Below, piece after piece: positions 12,008 through 22,386 of a DNA stretch of 64,000 nucleotides. The stretch lies in contig JAPTMU010000111.1 of assembly GCA_028583405.1 (NCBI GenBank), positions 124,001-188,000 on the forward strand. The letters run 5' to 3'. Position 1 is the first letter of the stretch, and every line of letters begins with the position of its first letter. The notes beneath the pieces were generated by a model, which did no database searches, was not told the DNA's origin, and saw only the letters and a list, made by a program, of their open reading frames with translations. The translations under genes and the position numbers were made by a program. This DNA comes from Pogonophryne albipinna (lineage: Eukaryota > Chordata > Actinopteri > Perciformes > Artedidraconidae).

Positions 12008-12045
12008 GGTTTTTGTACAGAGTGTTGGTGTTTCCTGTCACTGTG
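12008..12045 (-). other. 23-type recombination signal of V5
   Basis: Consensus heptamer CACAGTG and nonamer ACAAAAACC with the majority spacer. Identical to family A signals although the V exon belongs to family B. Confidence 0.95.
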
Positions 12046-12474
12046 GGCTGCAGAGCACAGTAGTACACAGCAGAGTCAGACAGCTGAAGCTTCTGGATCT
12101 TCAGAGGAACGGATCTTAAGCTTGAATCCAGTGTGGATGAGAATCTGTCCTCGTCCTCTGTTTTCCCTGTGCCGATCTTAAAGCGGCTCAGGATGAATGT
12201 GGGGCTGTTGTCTCCGTGCTGTTTGTACCAGAAGAGATATTCATTTGATGAAGTGGTGTTATAGTGACAGCCAAGTGTTACTGCCTCTCCTTTAGTAGCA
12301 GTCTTTTCTGCTTCAGGTTGCAGCACGTTGTCTCTTTGGGCTCTGCATTCTGTAAAACAGCAACAAACAGTATCAGAGACTTGTTAGAGAATCATCTCAA
12401 TGTTGGACTGATATCAAAGAGTTCATACCAAGACTCATAGCAGCCAGCAACACTGAGATAACCAGATGCATCAT
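12046..12474 (-). CDS. TRAV: V5: T-cell receptor V segment, family B, open
   Basis: Leader exon 12474-12429 (46 nt, MMHLVISVLLAAMSLG; a second in-frame ATG follows the first), intron 79 bp, V exon 12349-12046 (304 nt). Mature start E-C-R-A-Q-R-D-N. Canonical first Cys in VTLGCHYN, Trp in YLFWYKQHGDNSPTFI, second Cys in LQLSDSAVYYCALQP. This is a conventional TRAV framework, unlike family A. The leader ATG lies only 126 bp from the nonamer of the next V gene upstream (V6), so its promoter must be very compact. Likely functional. Confidence 0.9.
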
Positions 12475-12600
12475 ATCTGCAGGTTGAGAAACTCTGAGCT
12501 ACAGCGAGTATAAAGAGGACTGATAAACTCTGCTGAAGTCTGACGGAGAGAGACTCCCTCTGGTGGATGTTGATCAGTGCTGTGTTGTCTTTGCTCCAAA
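12475..12600 (-). promoter_or_regulatory. Compact promoter region of V5 (representative of family B)
   Basis: The only sequence between the V5 leader and the V6 nonamer. Reading toward V5 it contains CTTTATACTCG about 45 nt before the ATG, TATA-like, and the conserved V6 3' flank. The same arrangement occurs upstream of V9 and V17. Promoter function is inferred from position. Confidence 0.45.
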
Positions 12601-12638
12601 GGTTTTTGTACAGAGTGTTGGTGTTTCCTGTCACTGTG
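12601..12638 (-). other. 23-type recombination signal of V6
   Basis: Consensus heptamer, 22-bp spacer and nonamer. Confidence 0.95.
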
Positions 12639-13083
12639 GGCCTCAGAGCACAGTGGTACACAGCAGAGTCTGTCACTGCAGCAGAGGAGATGATCAAATT
12701 GATTCGGTTTGACTTCACTGTAATATTCAGTCCAAAGATTGGGTTAGTTCCTACAGCGCCTGAAGCAGAGTGTGAGATGAGGAACTCTGGTGGTTCTCCA
12801 GGATATTGTCGATACCAGCAGTAATACAAAACATTAGATCCATATTTGTAGGACAGAGTAACAGAGCTGCCTTCTGGACTGAACTCTTCTGTTTTGACTG
12901 GAGTCAGATCTTCACAGCTGACGCCTGAGGGAAAGATTAACTCTGTTATTTCATGTTATAAAAGTCCTTTTAGCAGAACCACACTCAGAAAGCAATGACA
13001 CTGATGTTTTATCCAGAGTGTAACTAACCGGAGAAGATTGCAAAACATATCAGAGAAAAAGTTGAGCTCTGCAGGGACAGCAT
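12639..13083 (-). CDS. TRAV: V6: T-cell receptor V segment, subgroup A2, open with odd residues
   Basis: Leader exon 13083-13029 (MLSLQSSTFSLICFAIFSG), intron 104 bp, V exon 12924-12639 (286 nt), open throughout. Two departures from its A2 relatives: an extra Cys directly before the conserved Trp (LYYCWYRQYPGEP), and His for Tyr before the second conserved Cys (DSAVYHCALRP). The B-strand Cys is absent as in all family A. Signals and splice sites are intact, so it can probably rearrange. Whether the domain folds normally is unclear. It is the upstream partner of the tight V5/V6 pair. Confidence 0.85.
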
Positions 13084-13239
13084 GTTGAATGAAGGTGATG
13101 ATGATGGTCTGTGTTGAACTCTGGTGAATATGGAAGTTCCTCTCTCTTCTATAGTTCAGGAACATCTTAGCTCCTCCCTGAATCTCTACGTCTCCTCTTA
13201 GATCTGTATTTCACTTTTCTCAGTTACACTTCCTCCTGG

Positions 13240-13690
13240 GTAACAGGTCCAAATGCAGTCTGTAAATAAAAAGTGAGAGGACCTAGGTTTGAACCCTGTG
13301 GTACACCACGATTAATCACAGACCAACAGAGAAACTTGTTTTATAAAGATAAGAACAAAAGCAATCAAAACTTAAGTCCTTGATGTGTACCAGTTTATTG
13401 AGAGAGGTGATTTAAAGTGTTTGATAAGTCAGTAAATAAAAATGTAATAATAACAATGATGGGCGTTAACGTGAAGTCAGATTATTGAGAGGTGTTTCAA
13501 CGAGAGAGAAATATTTTTTAAACGATCTTAATATAATAAGAATTGTACTTCATACCCAACATTTAAAATGTCTTGATCACCACAACACAAGCTTTTGTTC
13601 CAATGGAACCTACGATCACATTGTGCTCAGAGATAAACTGAAACCAATGAGAAAGTGAGAGGACCTAGGATTGAACCCTGTGGTACACAT
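13240..13690 (-). repeat. Passenger type 2 LINE fragment upstream of V6
   Basis: Decayed copy of the fragment described at 5225-5821; the 'gaaccctgtggtacacca' block recurs at about 13292 and 13675. Confidence 0.65.
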
Positions 13691-14370
13691 GGCAAACATG
13701 GGACCACATGGCAGAGAGCAGCACTCTCTGGAGAATGTGTTTGAGTTTTCGCCGAGTACAGGGTGGAAGTTCTTCCTCCGGTTACAGATAGACTGAATAT
13801 ATGAATGACCCTGGTACCCTGAACTCAGGGTTGGAGTTATGTGGGAGCCAATGGGAGCTGATCTCATAAGGAGGGTCTGAGCTCCTATGAAAGCAGGGAA
13901 GTCATACAACTGTGGGGGTCGCTAATACATAACCAACAACCATTATTTTAATCACAAATAATGCATTTTTCAATGTAATGAGCTTTATTTATGTTAACGA
14001 GGTAAATAGGCTAAAAGACAAACAAATATCACCCATTATTAACGTTATTACCCAGCTGTAATTTATATATTTATCTCCGCCACTAAAGTTAGTTTTAAAG
14101 ACCCCCATAAAGCTCAGATTATAACTCGACCCCTGCCTAAAGTCCTTCAGTTCTTCCACACTCAGGGAGGACGGTCGTAAACCTTCTGCAAGTCCACAAC
14201 ACATTCAGATCCAGTCAGATAAATGTGATTTATTTTACAAGAATACCTATCTTTTAATATTGAAAGAGTGTCAGACCAACATATAAATATGTATTGCAGA
14301 AATAGAGAATGAACCAGCAGTGAAGAGAAAGGAAGCCTCTGCTGGGGGCTGAGTTGTTTGAACGTTAGAT
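13691..14370. other. Spacer between V6 cassette and family C gene V7
   Basis: Unique, moderately AT-rich DNA, repeated at 35350-36000 and 59715-60370 as part of the segmental duplication. A short minus-strand open frame (to 13909) and another at 13989-14204 show no family resemblance. The last about 60 bp are a diverged version of the shared V 3' flank. Confidence 0.5.
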
Positions 14371-14447
14371 GTCTTATCTCCTAAAGTCTGACAGAGAGAG
14401 ACTCCCTCTGGTGGATGTTGTCAGTATTGTGTTGTCTTTGCTCCAGA

Positions 14448-14485
14448 GGTTTTTGTACAGAGTGTTGGTGTTTCCTGTCACTGTG
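14448..14485 (-). other. 23-type recombination signal of V7
   Basis: Consensus heptamer and nonamer with the majority spacer, although the gene is family C. Confidence 0.95.
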
Positions 14486-14943
14486 GGCTTCAGAGCACAG
14501 TAGTACACGGCAGAGTCTGTTACTGCAGCAGAGGAGATCTGCAGAGGAACTGATGTCTTGTTGATTGTAGCATCAAATTTGTCTTTCTGGAACTCTGCAG
14601 CATTAACTCGAGTTCCTAAGTAACGCATCAACATGTACTTTGGGTAACCATTGACTTCTTGTTTGTACCAGAACAGATAGGCTGTATTAGATGTCTTAAA
14701 TGTGCAGCCAAGTGTAACTGTGTCTCCTTCACTAGCGCTGACTTCTCCTGTTGTCTGGGTCACTGTGTCTTGTCCTTTACACTCTGGGGAAGAAGAGACC
14801 ATTCAGAGGAAGAGATGAATCAATACAGATGATGGATTAAAGGAGAACAATCAGTAGCTTTAAACGGTTACCTAGAAACATGTTGTAGTTTCTATCTTAC
14901 CAAAGGAGAGAGCAGCAAGAATAATCCACAGCCAATGTTCCAT
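14486..14943 (-). CDS. TRAV: V7: T-cell receptor V segment, family C, open
   Basis: Leader exon 14943-14901 (43 nt, MEHWLWIILAALSFG), intron 117 bp, V exon 14783-14486 (298 nt). Mature start E-C-K-G-Q-D-T; canonical Cys in VTLGCTFKTS, then YLFWYKQEVNGYPKYML, and ISSAAVTDSAVYYCALKP. It has both disulphide cysteines plus an N-terminal Cys. Framework 3 carries FQKDKFDATINKTS. The leader starts 223 bp from the nonamer of V8. Apparently functional; paralogs are V15 and V23. Confidence 0.9.
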
Positions 14944-15166
14944 CTCTACAACAAGGTTTAAATCAGCAGCAGGAAATAGCTGATGTTCAGCATTCAGTGT
15001 GAGGATGGTTCTCTTCACAGCAGCACTTATTATTGACTGGATGGTTGAACACAGTGCAGAAGACGTGCACCGCCTACTTGATAATGTGGCCCTCTAGTGG
15101 AGGTGAACAGCTCAGTACAACAGTGTGGAGAAAAGGCTTCCAGCAGCTTGTCAGTGTGTCAGCTGG

Positions 15167-15204
15167 TGTTTTTGTACAGAGTGTTGGTGTTTCCTGTCAC
15201 TGTG
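15167..15204 (-). other. 23-type recombination signal of V8
   Basis: Heptamer CACAGTG, 22-bp spacer, nonamer ACAAAAACA. Immediately beyond the nonamer the usual shared 3' flank is replaced by unrelated sequence, so homology between V 3' flanks breaks at the nonamer. Confidence 0.93.
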
Positions 15205-15644
15205 GGCCTCACAGCACAGTAGAACACAGCAGAGTCTGTCACTGCAGCAGAGGAGATGCTCAGATTGATTTGGTTTGACTCCACTTTAATCTTCAGTCCA
15301 GGGATCAGATTATTCATAATGTTTCCATTTCCTAAATGATAGATGATGAACTCTGGTGGTTCTCCTGGATATTGTCGATACCAGTAGAACTCATCACCAC
15401 CAGTTGCTTGTTTGGAGTATCTGTAGGACAGAGTAACAGAGCTGCCTTCTGGACTGAACTCTTCTCTCTGTAATGCAGTGAGATCTTCACAGCTGACCCC
15501 TGAAGAGAGGAGTAATTCAAAAGACTCAGTTAATAGATCACATTTGATCAGCATTAGAAGTTAACGTCTTCATGCAGAATGTTACGTACCTCTTAGAATG
15601 GAAACTAACAGGAGGGAATGTAAATAATAGTCTAATGACAGCAT
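15205..15644 (-). CDS. TRAV: V8: T-cell receptor V segment, subgroup A5, open
   Basis: Leader exon 15644-15590 (MLSLDYYLHSLLLVSILRG), intron 90 bp, V exon 15499-15205 (295 nt). It encodes VSCEDLTALQREEFS, RYSKQATGGDEFYWYRQ, HLGNGNIMNNLIPGLKIKV, ISSAAVTDSAVFYCAVRP. Only two Cys occur in the V domain: the N-terminal one and the one before CDR3. Paired with V7 downstream. Paralogs V16 and V24. Likely functional. Confidence 0.9.
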
Positions 15645-15799
15645 GTTGAATGAAGGTGATGATGATGGTCTGTGTTGAACTCTGGTGAATATGGAAGTTC
15701 CCCTCTCTTCTATAGTTCAGGAACATCTTAGCTCCTCCCTGAATCTCTCTGTCTCCTCTTAGATCTGTATGTCACTTCTCAGTTACACTTCCTCCTGGT

Positions 15800-16350
15800 T
15801 ATCATGTTATCACGTGTGTGTCGTCTGCATAGCTATCGTAACTTATTTAATTGTTATCCATTAACTAAGCTAGTGGAAGCATTTAGATGTTAAAGAGAAG
15901 AGTCCCCAGGATGGAACCTTGAGGAACACCACAGGTAATATTCGTCCACTCAGTTGTTTAGTTACCTATAGAAACAAAGTTGTTCCTGTCCTTTCAGTAG
16001 GATTCAGACCAATAAAAACAGTGCCAGAGTCCCACCCAGTTTTCCAGTCGGTCTAGTAATATGTTGTGGTCAACACTTTCAAATGCAGCGCTGAGATCTT
16101 ATAATACTGACAGTGAGATTCTGTCACTGTCTGTGTTTAAGTGGATGTCATTAAAACGTTAATTAGAGCACTCTCAGTGATGTGTGACTGGAACACATCA
16201 AAACAGTTATCAAGTGCCAAAACAGCTTTTTAATTGTTAAAAAACATTTTTCCAATTATTTTAACCGGCCTATAAATGTTCATCAGTGAAGCGCCTAGGT
16301 TTGTCTTTAAGAGTGGTTTGATGACTGCAGATTTCAGGGCCTGTGGGAAT
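15800..16350 (-). repeat. Passenger type 1 LINE fragment upstream of V8
   Basis: Same fragment and orientation as 2370-2930. Confidence 0.8.
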
Positions 16351-16604
16351 AAATATGAAAAACAGGAAGTGTTGGTGAAGGTCCATCAGGAGTCTGGCAC
16401 CTGGTGGAATGCTCTCATTGAACATTATTAGGATAAATGTGAGAGATAAATTAAAGTAACGTGGTGTTGAAGCATCAAATAAAGGAGGCCTCTCTGCTGG
16501 GGGTTGAGTTGTTTGAACATTAGTTGTGTTGTTTTCCTAAAGTCTAACAGAGAGAGACTCCCTCTGGTGGATGCTGTGCAGTATTGTGTTGTCTTTGCTC
16601 CAAA

Positions 16605-16642
16605 GGTTTTTGTACAGAGTGTTGGTGTTTCCTGTCACTGTG
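16605..16642 (-). other. 23-type recombination signal of V9
   Basis: Consensus heptamer, spacer and nonamer. Confidence 0.95.
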
Positions 16643-17071
16643 GGCTGCAGAGCACAGTAGTACACAGCAGAGTCAGACAGCTGAAGCTTCTGGATCTTCA
16701 GAGGAACGGATCTTAAGCTTGAATCCAGTGTGGATGAGAATCTGTCCTCGTCCTCTGTTTTCCCCGTGCCGATCTTAAAGCGGCTCAGGATGAATGTGGG
16801 GCTGTTGTCTCCGTGCTGTTTGTACCAGAAGAGATAGTCATTTGATGAAGTGCTGTTATAGTGACAGCCAAGTGTTACTGCCTCTCCTTTAGTAGCAGTC
16901 TTTTCTGCTTCAGGTTGCAGCACGTTGTCTCTTTGGGCTCTGCATTCTGTAAAACAGCAACAAACAGTATCAGGGACATGTTAGAGAATCATCTCAATGT
17001 TGGACTGATATCAAAGAGTTCATACCAAGACTCATAGCAGCCAGCAACACTGAGATAACCAGATGCATCAT
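16643..17071 (-). CDS. TRAV: V9: T-cell receptor V segment, family B, open
   Basis: Leader exon 17071-17026 (46 nt), V exon 16946-16643 (304 nt). Very close to V5; CDR1 reads NSTSSNDY rather than NTTSSNEY. Canonical Cys pair and YLFWYKQHGDNSP are kept, ending CALQP. Leader ATG lies about 126 bp from the V10 nonamer, repeating the V5/V6 pairing. Likely functional. Confidence 0.9.
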
Positions 17072-17197
17072 ATCTGCAGGTTGAGAAACTCTGAGCTACA
17101 GCGAGTATAAAGAGGACTGATAAACTCTGCTGAAGTCTGACGGAGAGAGACTCCCTCTGGTGGATGTTGTGCAGTATTGTGTTGTCTTTGCTCCGGA

Positions 17198-17235
17198 GGT
17201 TTTTGTACAGAGTGTTGGTGTTTCCTGTCAATGTG
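17198..17235 (-). other. Recombination signal of V10 with an altered heptamer
   Basis: The heptamer reads CACATTG (consensus CACAGTG). The CACA core is kept, so activity is probably reduced rather than lost. Nonamer ACAAAAACC; spacer 22 bp. Confidence 0.9.
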
Positions 17236-17680
17236 GGCTTCAGAGCACAGTAGTACACAGCAGAGTCTGTCACTGCAGCAGAGGAGATGATCAAATTGAT
17301 TCGGTTTGACTCCACTGTAATATTCAGTCCAAGGATTGGGTTAGTTCCTACAGCGCCTGAAGCAGAGTGTGAGATGAGGAACTCTGGTGGTTCTCCAGGA
17401 TATTGTAGATACCAGAAGTAATAATTAGCATTAGATCCAGCTTTGTAGGACAGAGTAACAGAGCTGCCTTCTGAACTGAACTCTTCGGTTTTGACTGGAG
17501 TCAGATCTTCACAGCTGACGCCTGAGGGAAAGATTAACTCTGTTATTTCATGTTATAAAAGTCATTTTAGCAGAACCACACTCAGAAAGCAATGATACTG
17601 ATGTTTTATACAGAGTGAAACTAACCGGATAAGATTGCAAACAACATCAGAGAAAATGCTGAGTTCTGCAGGGACAGCAT
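17236..17680 (-). CDS. TRAV: V10: T-cell receptor V segment, subgroup A2, open, weak RSS
   Basis: Leader exon 17680-17626 (MLSLQNSAFSLMLFAILSG), intron 104 bp, V exon 17521-17236 (286 nt). Open, with framework 2 WYLQYPGEPPEF: Leu replaces the Arg conserved in its relatives. Ends ISSAAVTDSAVYYCALKP. The heptamer change gives TLTGN instead of TVTGN in the read-through frame. Probably usable at lower efficiency. Its paralog V18 has the normal heptamer and Arg. Confidence 0.87.
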
Positions 17681-17829
17681 GTTGAATGAAGGTGATGATG
17701 ATGGTCTGTGTTGAATTCTGGTGAATATGGAAGTTTCTCTCTCTTCTATAGTTCAGGAACATCTTAGCTCCTCCCTGAATCTCTCTGTCTCCTCTTAGAT
17801 CTGTATTTCATTTCTCAGTTACACTTCCT

Positions 17830-18400
17830 CCTGGTTTTCATGTTATCACGTGTGTGTCGTCTGCATATCTATGGTAACTTATTTAAATCTTATCCATTAA
17901 CTAAGCTACTGGAAGCATGTAGATGTTAAAGAGAAGAGTCCCCATGATGGAGCCTTGAGGAACACCACAGGTAATATTCGTCCACTCAGATGTTCAGTAA
18001 CCTTTAGAAACAAAGTGTTTCCTGTCCTTTCAGTAGGATTCAGACCAATAAAAACAGTGCCCGAGTCCCACCCAGTTTTCCAGTCGGTCTAGTAATATGT
18101 TGTGGTCAACAGTTTCAAATACAGCGCTGAGATCTAATAATACTAAAAGTGAGATTCTGCCACTGTCTGTGTTTAAGTGGATGTCATTAAAACGTTAATT
18201 AGAGCAGTCTCAGTGCTGTGTGACTGGAACATATCAAAACAGTTATTTAGTTCCAATACAGTCTTTCAGTTGTTGTAACTTTTTTATTATTTTACCCGGC
18301 CTATAAACTTTCATCAGTGAAGCGCTCAGGTTTGTCTTTAAGAGTGGTTTCATGACTCTAGATTTCAGGGCCTGTGGGAATAAATATGAAAAACAAGAAG
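17830..18400 (-). repeat. Passenger type 1 LINE fragment upstream of V10
   Basis: In this copy the sequence around 17916-17925 ('ggaagcatgtagatg') is uninterrupted. It is the empty site of the LTR element present at 39579-44547 in the duplicate. Confidence 0.82.
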
Positions 18401-18574
18401 TGTTGGTGAAGGTCCATCGGGAGTCTGGCACCTGGTGGAATGCTCTAATTGAACATTATTAGGATAAATGTGAGAGATAAGTTAAAGTAACGTGGTGTTG
18501 AAGCATCAAATAAATAATAATAATAATACATTTTATTTTTAGGTGCCTTTCATGACACCCAAGGACACCGTACA

Positions 18575-18610
<36 letters not shown>

Positions 18611-19226
18611 GCTAATAGGCAACAGAACATGATAAAAACACAAACAGGAAATCATGGAGGAGACAGTCAAGTGGACACAAATGAAACATATAATGGGGAG
18701 CACTACAGTGAGTACGCGGATTTGAACAGGTGGGTTTTTAATTGGGATTTGAATATGGTGATTGTGTCTGACTGTCGGATGTGCGGGGGAGGGAGTTCCA
18801 GAGTCTGGGAGCAGTGCAGCTAAAATCCCGAGCACCCATGGTGACGAGGCGTGGGGTGGGGACGGTCAGCAGACCAGCAGAGGAGGAGCGGAGGGAGCGA
18901 GAGGGGGTGTACTCCTGAAGAAGGTCAGCCAGATAGGGGGGGGGGCAGGTTATGTAGGGCTTTGTAAGTGAGCAGTAGGTTTTTGAAGTTGATACGGGAT
19001 TGAACAGGGAGCCAGTGGAGTTGGATGAGGATGGGGGTGATGTGTTTGCAGGCCTTGGTGCCGGTGATGATCCGGGCTGCGGAGTTCTGTATGATTTGTA
19101 GTTTATTGATGAGCTTGGTGGGTATGCCTGAGAGGATGGCGTTACAGTAGTCGATGCGGGACGTGACAAATGCATTGACCATGACTTCAGTGTTTGATTG
19201 AGAAAGGGATGGGCGGAGTCTGGAGA

Positions 19227-22200
19227 TTACATTACATTACATTACATTGCATTTAGCTGACGCTTTTATCCAAAGCGACTTACAATAAGTGCGTTCGACC
19301 AACAAAATACAAACTTGAAGAAAACAGAATCATATAAGTACATCAGGTTTCATAGAGCAAAAACATTTCAAGTGCTACTCAACTGGCTTTAGGTCCTTTA
19401 TTAGTATATAAGTGTTTTGTTAATAGTTCTATTGCTCGAAGTGGAGTCGAAAGAGATGAGTTTTCAGTCTGCGCCGGAAGGTGTGTAAGCTATCTGCTGT
19501 CCTGATGTCAATGGGGAGCTCATTCCACCATTTTGGAGCCAGGACAGCAAACCCACGTGTTTTTGCTGATGGCAACTTGGGTCCCCTTGGCAGCGAGGGT
19601 GCAGCGAGTCGTTTGGCTGATGCAGAGCGGAGTGCACGTGCTGGGGTGTACGGTTTAACCATGTCCTGGATGTAGGAAGGGCCAGATCCATTCGCAGCAT
19701 GGTACACAAGTACCATTGTCTTGAAGTGGATTCTAGCAGTTACCGGAAGCCAGTGAAGGCAGCGGAGGAGCGGCGTGGTGTGGGAGAATTTAGGAAGGTT
19801 GAAGACCAGACGAGCCGCTGCATTCTGGATGAGCTGCAGAGGTCGGATGGCACATGCAGGTAGACCAGCCAGGAGGGAGTTGCAGTAGTCTAGGCGTGAG
19901 ATGACGAGTGCCTGGACCAGAACCTGCGTAGCTTTCTGGGTCAGCTGGGGACGTATCCTCCTGATGTTGTAAAGCGTGTATCTGCAGCAGCGGGTTGTAG
20001 CAGCGATGTTTGCAGTGAAGGACAGTTTAGTTTAGTTTAGTTTATTAGGATCCCCATTAGCTGGTGCATAACAACAGCTAATCTTCCTGGGGTCCACAAA
20101 TAACATAAAACATGACATTCGACAGTACATTACAAGACAATGATACAAATCGTGTACGGCGTCAATTTTCCTTCAAACAGTGACTTTCATATCAACCATC
20201 ACATACAGCTTATTTTCTGATTCCGCATTTCCTTGGAAGGAATAATAATAATAGTGATTTTACAAATGTCTCCCTTCGCTTCTTTTCGAGTAAAAACAGG
20301 TTGTTATCTAGGGTCACACCCAGATTCCTTGCAGTCTGAGTCGGGGAAACAACAGAGGTGCCGATGTTGATTGTTAGGTCAAGAGTGGGACAATCTTTTC
20401 CCGGAAGGAAAAGCAGTTCAGTCTTGTCAAGGTTGAGCTTGAGGTGATGAGCAGACATCCACTGAGAGATGTCAGCTAGACAAGCAGAGATGCGTGCGAC
20501 GACCTGGGTCTCTGAGTGGGGAAAGGACAGAATTAATTGGGTATCGTCAGCGTAGCAGTGGTATGAAAAACCATGCGGGCTAATGACAGATCCGAGCGAG
20601 TTTGTGTACAAGGAGAAGAGGAGGGGACCAAGAACAGAGCCCTGAGGGACCCCTGTAGTTAATTGACAAGGGTCGGACTCCGACCCTCTCCAAGTAACCC
20701 TGTAGGTGCGGTCTTTGAGGTATGAGGTGATGAGGGAAAGTGCAGAGCCTGAAACTCCAAGTTCTTGGAGAGTGCGAAGGAGGATCTGATGGTTCACCGT
20801 GTCGAATGCAGCAGACAGGTCCAACAGCTTTAGCAGTGTGCAGTTCCTCAGTGACAGCAAGGAGGGCAGTTTCTGTGGAGTGACCTGCCTTGAAACCAGA
20901 CTGGTGCGGATCCAGAAGGTTGTTCTGATGGAGATAACAGGAGAGTTGTTTAAAGACAGCCCGTTCAAGTGTTTTAGACAGGAACGGGAGGAGAGAGACA
21001 GGCCTGTAGTTTATAACATCAGACGGGTTGAGAGTGGGTTTCTTTAGGAGAGGGTTTACTCTTGCCTCCTTGAGACTGTTTGGAAAGTGAGCAGAAGTTA
21101 GAGAAGTGTTGATGAAATGGGTGAGAAACGGTAGAATATCAGGAGCGATAGTCTGAAGGAGGTTTGAAGGGATAGGGTCCAGAGGACAGGTGGTAAGGCG
21201 GGCAGAGGTAATGAGGGTAAGAAACTCACTTGGAGAGAGAGGGGAAAAGGAGGTCAGTGTGTGGGTGGAAAGAGGGTCTGGTGACCCAGCGGTGAGTAGA
21301 GGTGAGTCAGAAAAAGAAGAGCGAATATCATCAACCTTTTTTTCAAAGTGGTTAACAAAGTCGCTTGACAGAAGTGAGGAGGGGGGAGGGGCTTTGGGGG
21401 GGGTCCAGGAGGGAGGAGGGGGAAGGGGCTTTGGGAGGGTCCAGGAGGGAGGAGAAGATGGAAAATAGTTTTTTGGGATTGGAATAGGAAGATTGGATCT
21501 TATCTTGAAAGAAAGTGCTTTTTGCCTGAGAGATGGAAGCAGAGAAAGAGGAGAGGAGAGCCTGATAGGTTAGGAGGTCGTCACGGTGTTTGGATTTCCA
21601 CCGTTTCCGCTCTGCTGCCCGAAGGACGGTTCTATTAACACGCAGTGCGTCATTTAGCCAGGGAGCAGGAGGGGACTGACGAGCCTGCCGAGATGTGAGA
21701 GGACAGAGAGAGTCCAGAGAGGATGAGAGAGTAGAGAGGAGAGTTTCTGCAGCAGAGTTTGGAAGTAGGAGTTGGAACGAGTCAGAGGAAGGGAGGGCTG
21801 AGAGCACCGATGAGGCAAAGGTAGAGGGGGAGAGGGAACGAAGGTTACGGTGGACAGGTGCAGGATGAGAAGAGATTAGTTCGTTATGTTTGGAAAGGGG
21901 TAGAGAGAATGAAATGAAGAAGTGATCGGATGTGTGGAGCAGGTTTACAGAGAGGTTAGAAGTAGTGCAGTTCCTTGAGAATATGAGATCAAGGACATTG
22001 CCAGCTTTATGAGTTGGTGGGGATGGAGACAGTGAGAAAGCAAAGGCGGTTAACAGAGATGTTAGTTTGTCTATCTTCCCTGTCTGGAGGTTGAAGTCTC
22101 CGAGAAGTACAGCGGGAGGGCCAGTTTCAGGGATGTGTGAGAGGAGATTATCTAATTCCTCCAAGAAGTCCCCCAAGGCACCTGGTGGACGGTAGAGAAC

Positions 22201-22379
22201 AACAATGGTTAATTGTATAGGATGGGTTACTGTGACGGCATGGAATTCAAAGGTGGAAGGAGTGAAGTTAGGTAGCTTGAAGAGGGAAAAGCTCCATTTG
22301 GGAGAGAGCAGGAGACCAGTGCCACCTCCTCTGCCAGAGGGTCTGGGTGTATGGGAGAAGGAATATGCTGTGGAGAGAG
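19227..22379 (-). mobile_element. LINE-B inserted in LINE-A (copy 1)
   Basis: 3' tail of (TTACA)n at 19227-19250 followed by the 'gcatttagctgacgctttta' end common in fish LINEs. Protein pieces: C-terminal domain 19716-20021, RT 20300-21350 ([20 protein letters not shown]) and end of endonuclease 22176-21352 (LLGDFNLQTGKIDK). A 7-bp duplication CTGGAGA flanks it at 19220-19226 and 22380-22386. Removing it restores the LINE-A reading frame. It carries its own insertion at 20026-20295. Confidence 0.88.
20026..20295 (-). mobile_element. Element C: 3' end of a third non-LTR element, inside LINE-B
   Basis: A (TTTAG)n tail at 20026-20044, then 'aggatccccattagctg', a 3'-end sequence typical of fish LINEs. 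A short flank duplication ACAG lies at 20022-20025 and 20296-20299. It splits LINE-B's protein between DNNL and SFTANIAA. It fuses an extra 30-odd codons to the truncated LINE-B frame. Confidence 0.8.
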
Positions 22380-22386
22380 CTGGAGA

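Noticed and set aside
13616..13909. 97-codon minus-strand ORF MYDFPAFIGAQ..., also at 35328 and 59694
   Set aside because: Lengths differ between copies, the 3' part runs into passenger LINE sequence and no family is recognised; kept only as part of the duplicated spacer.
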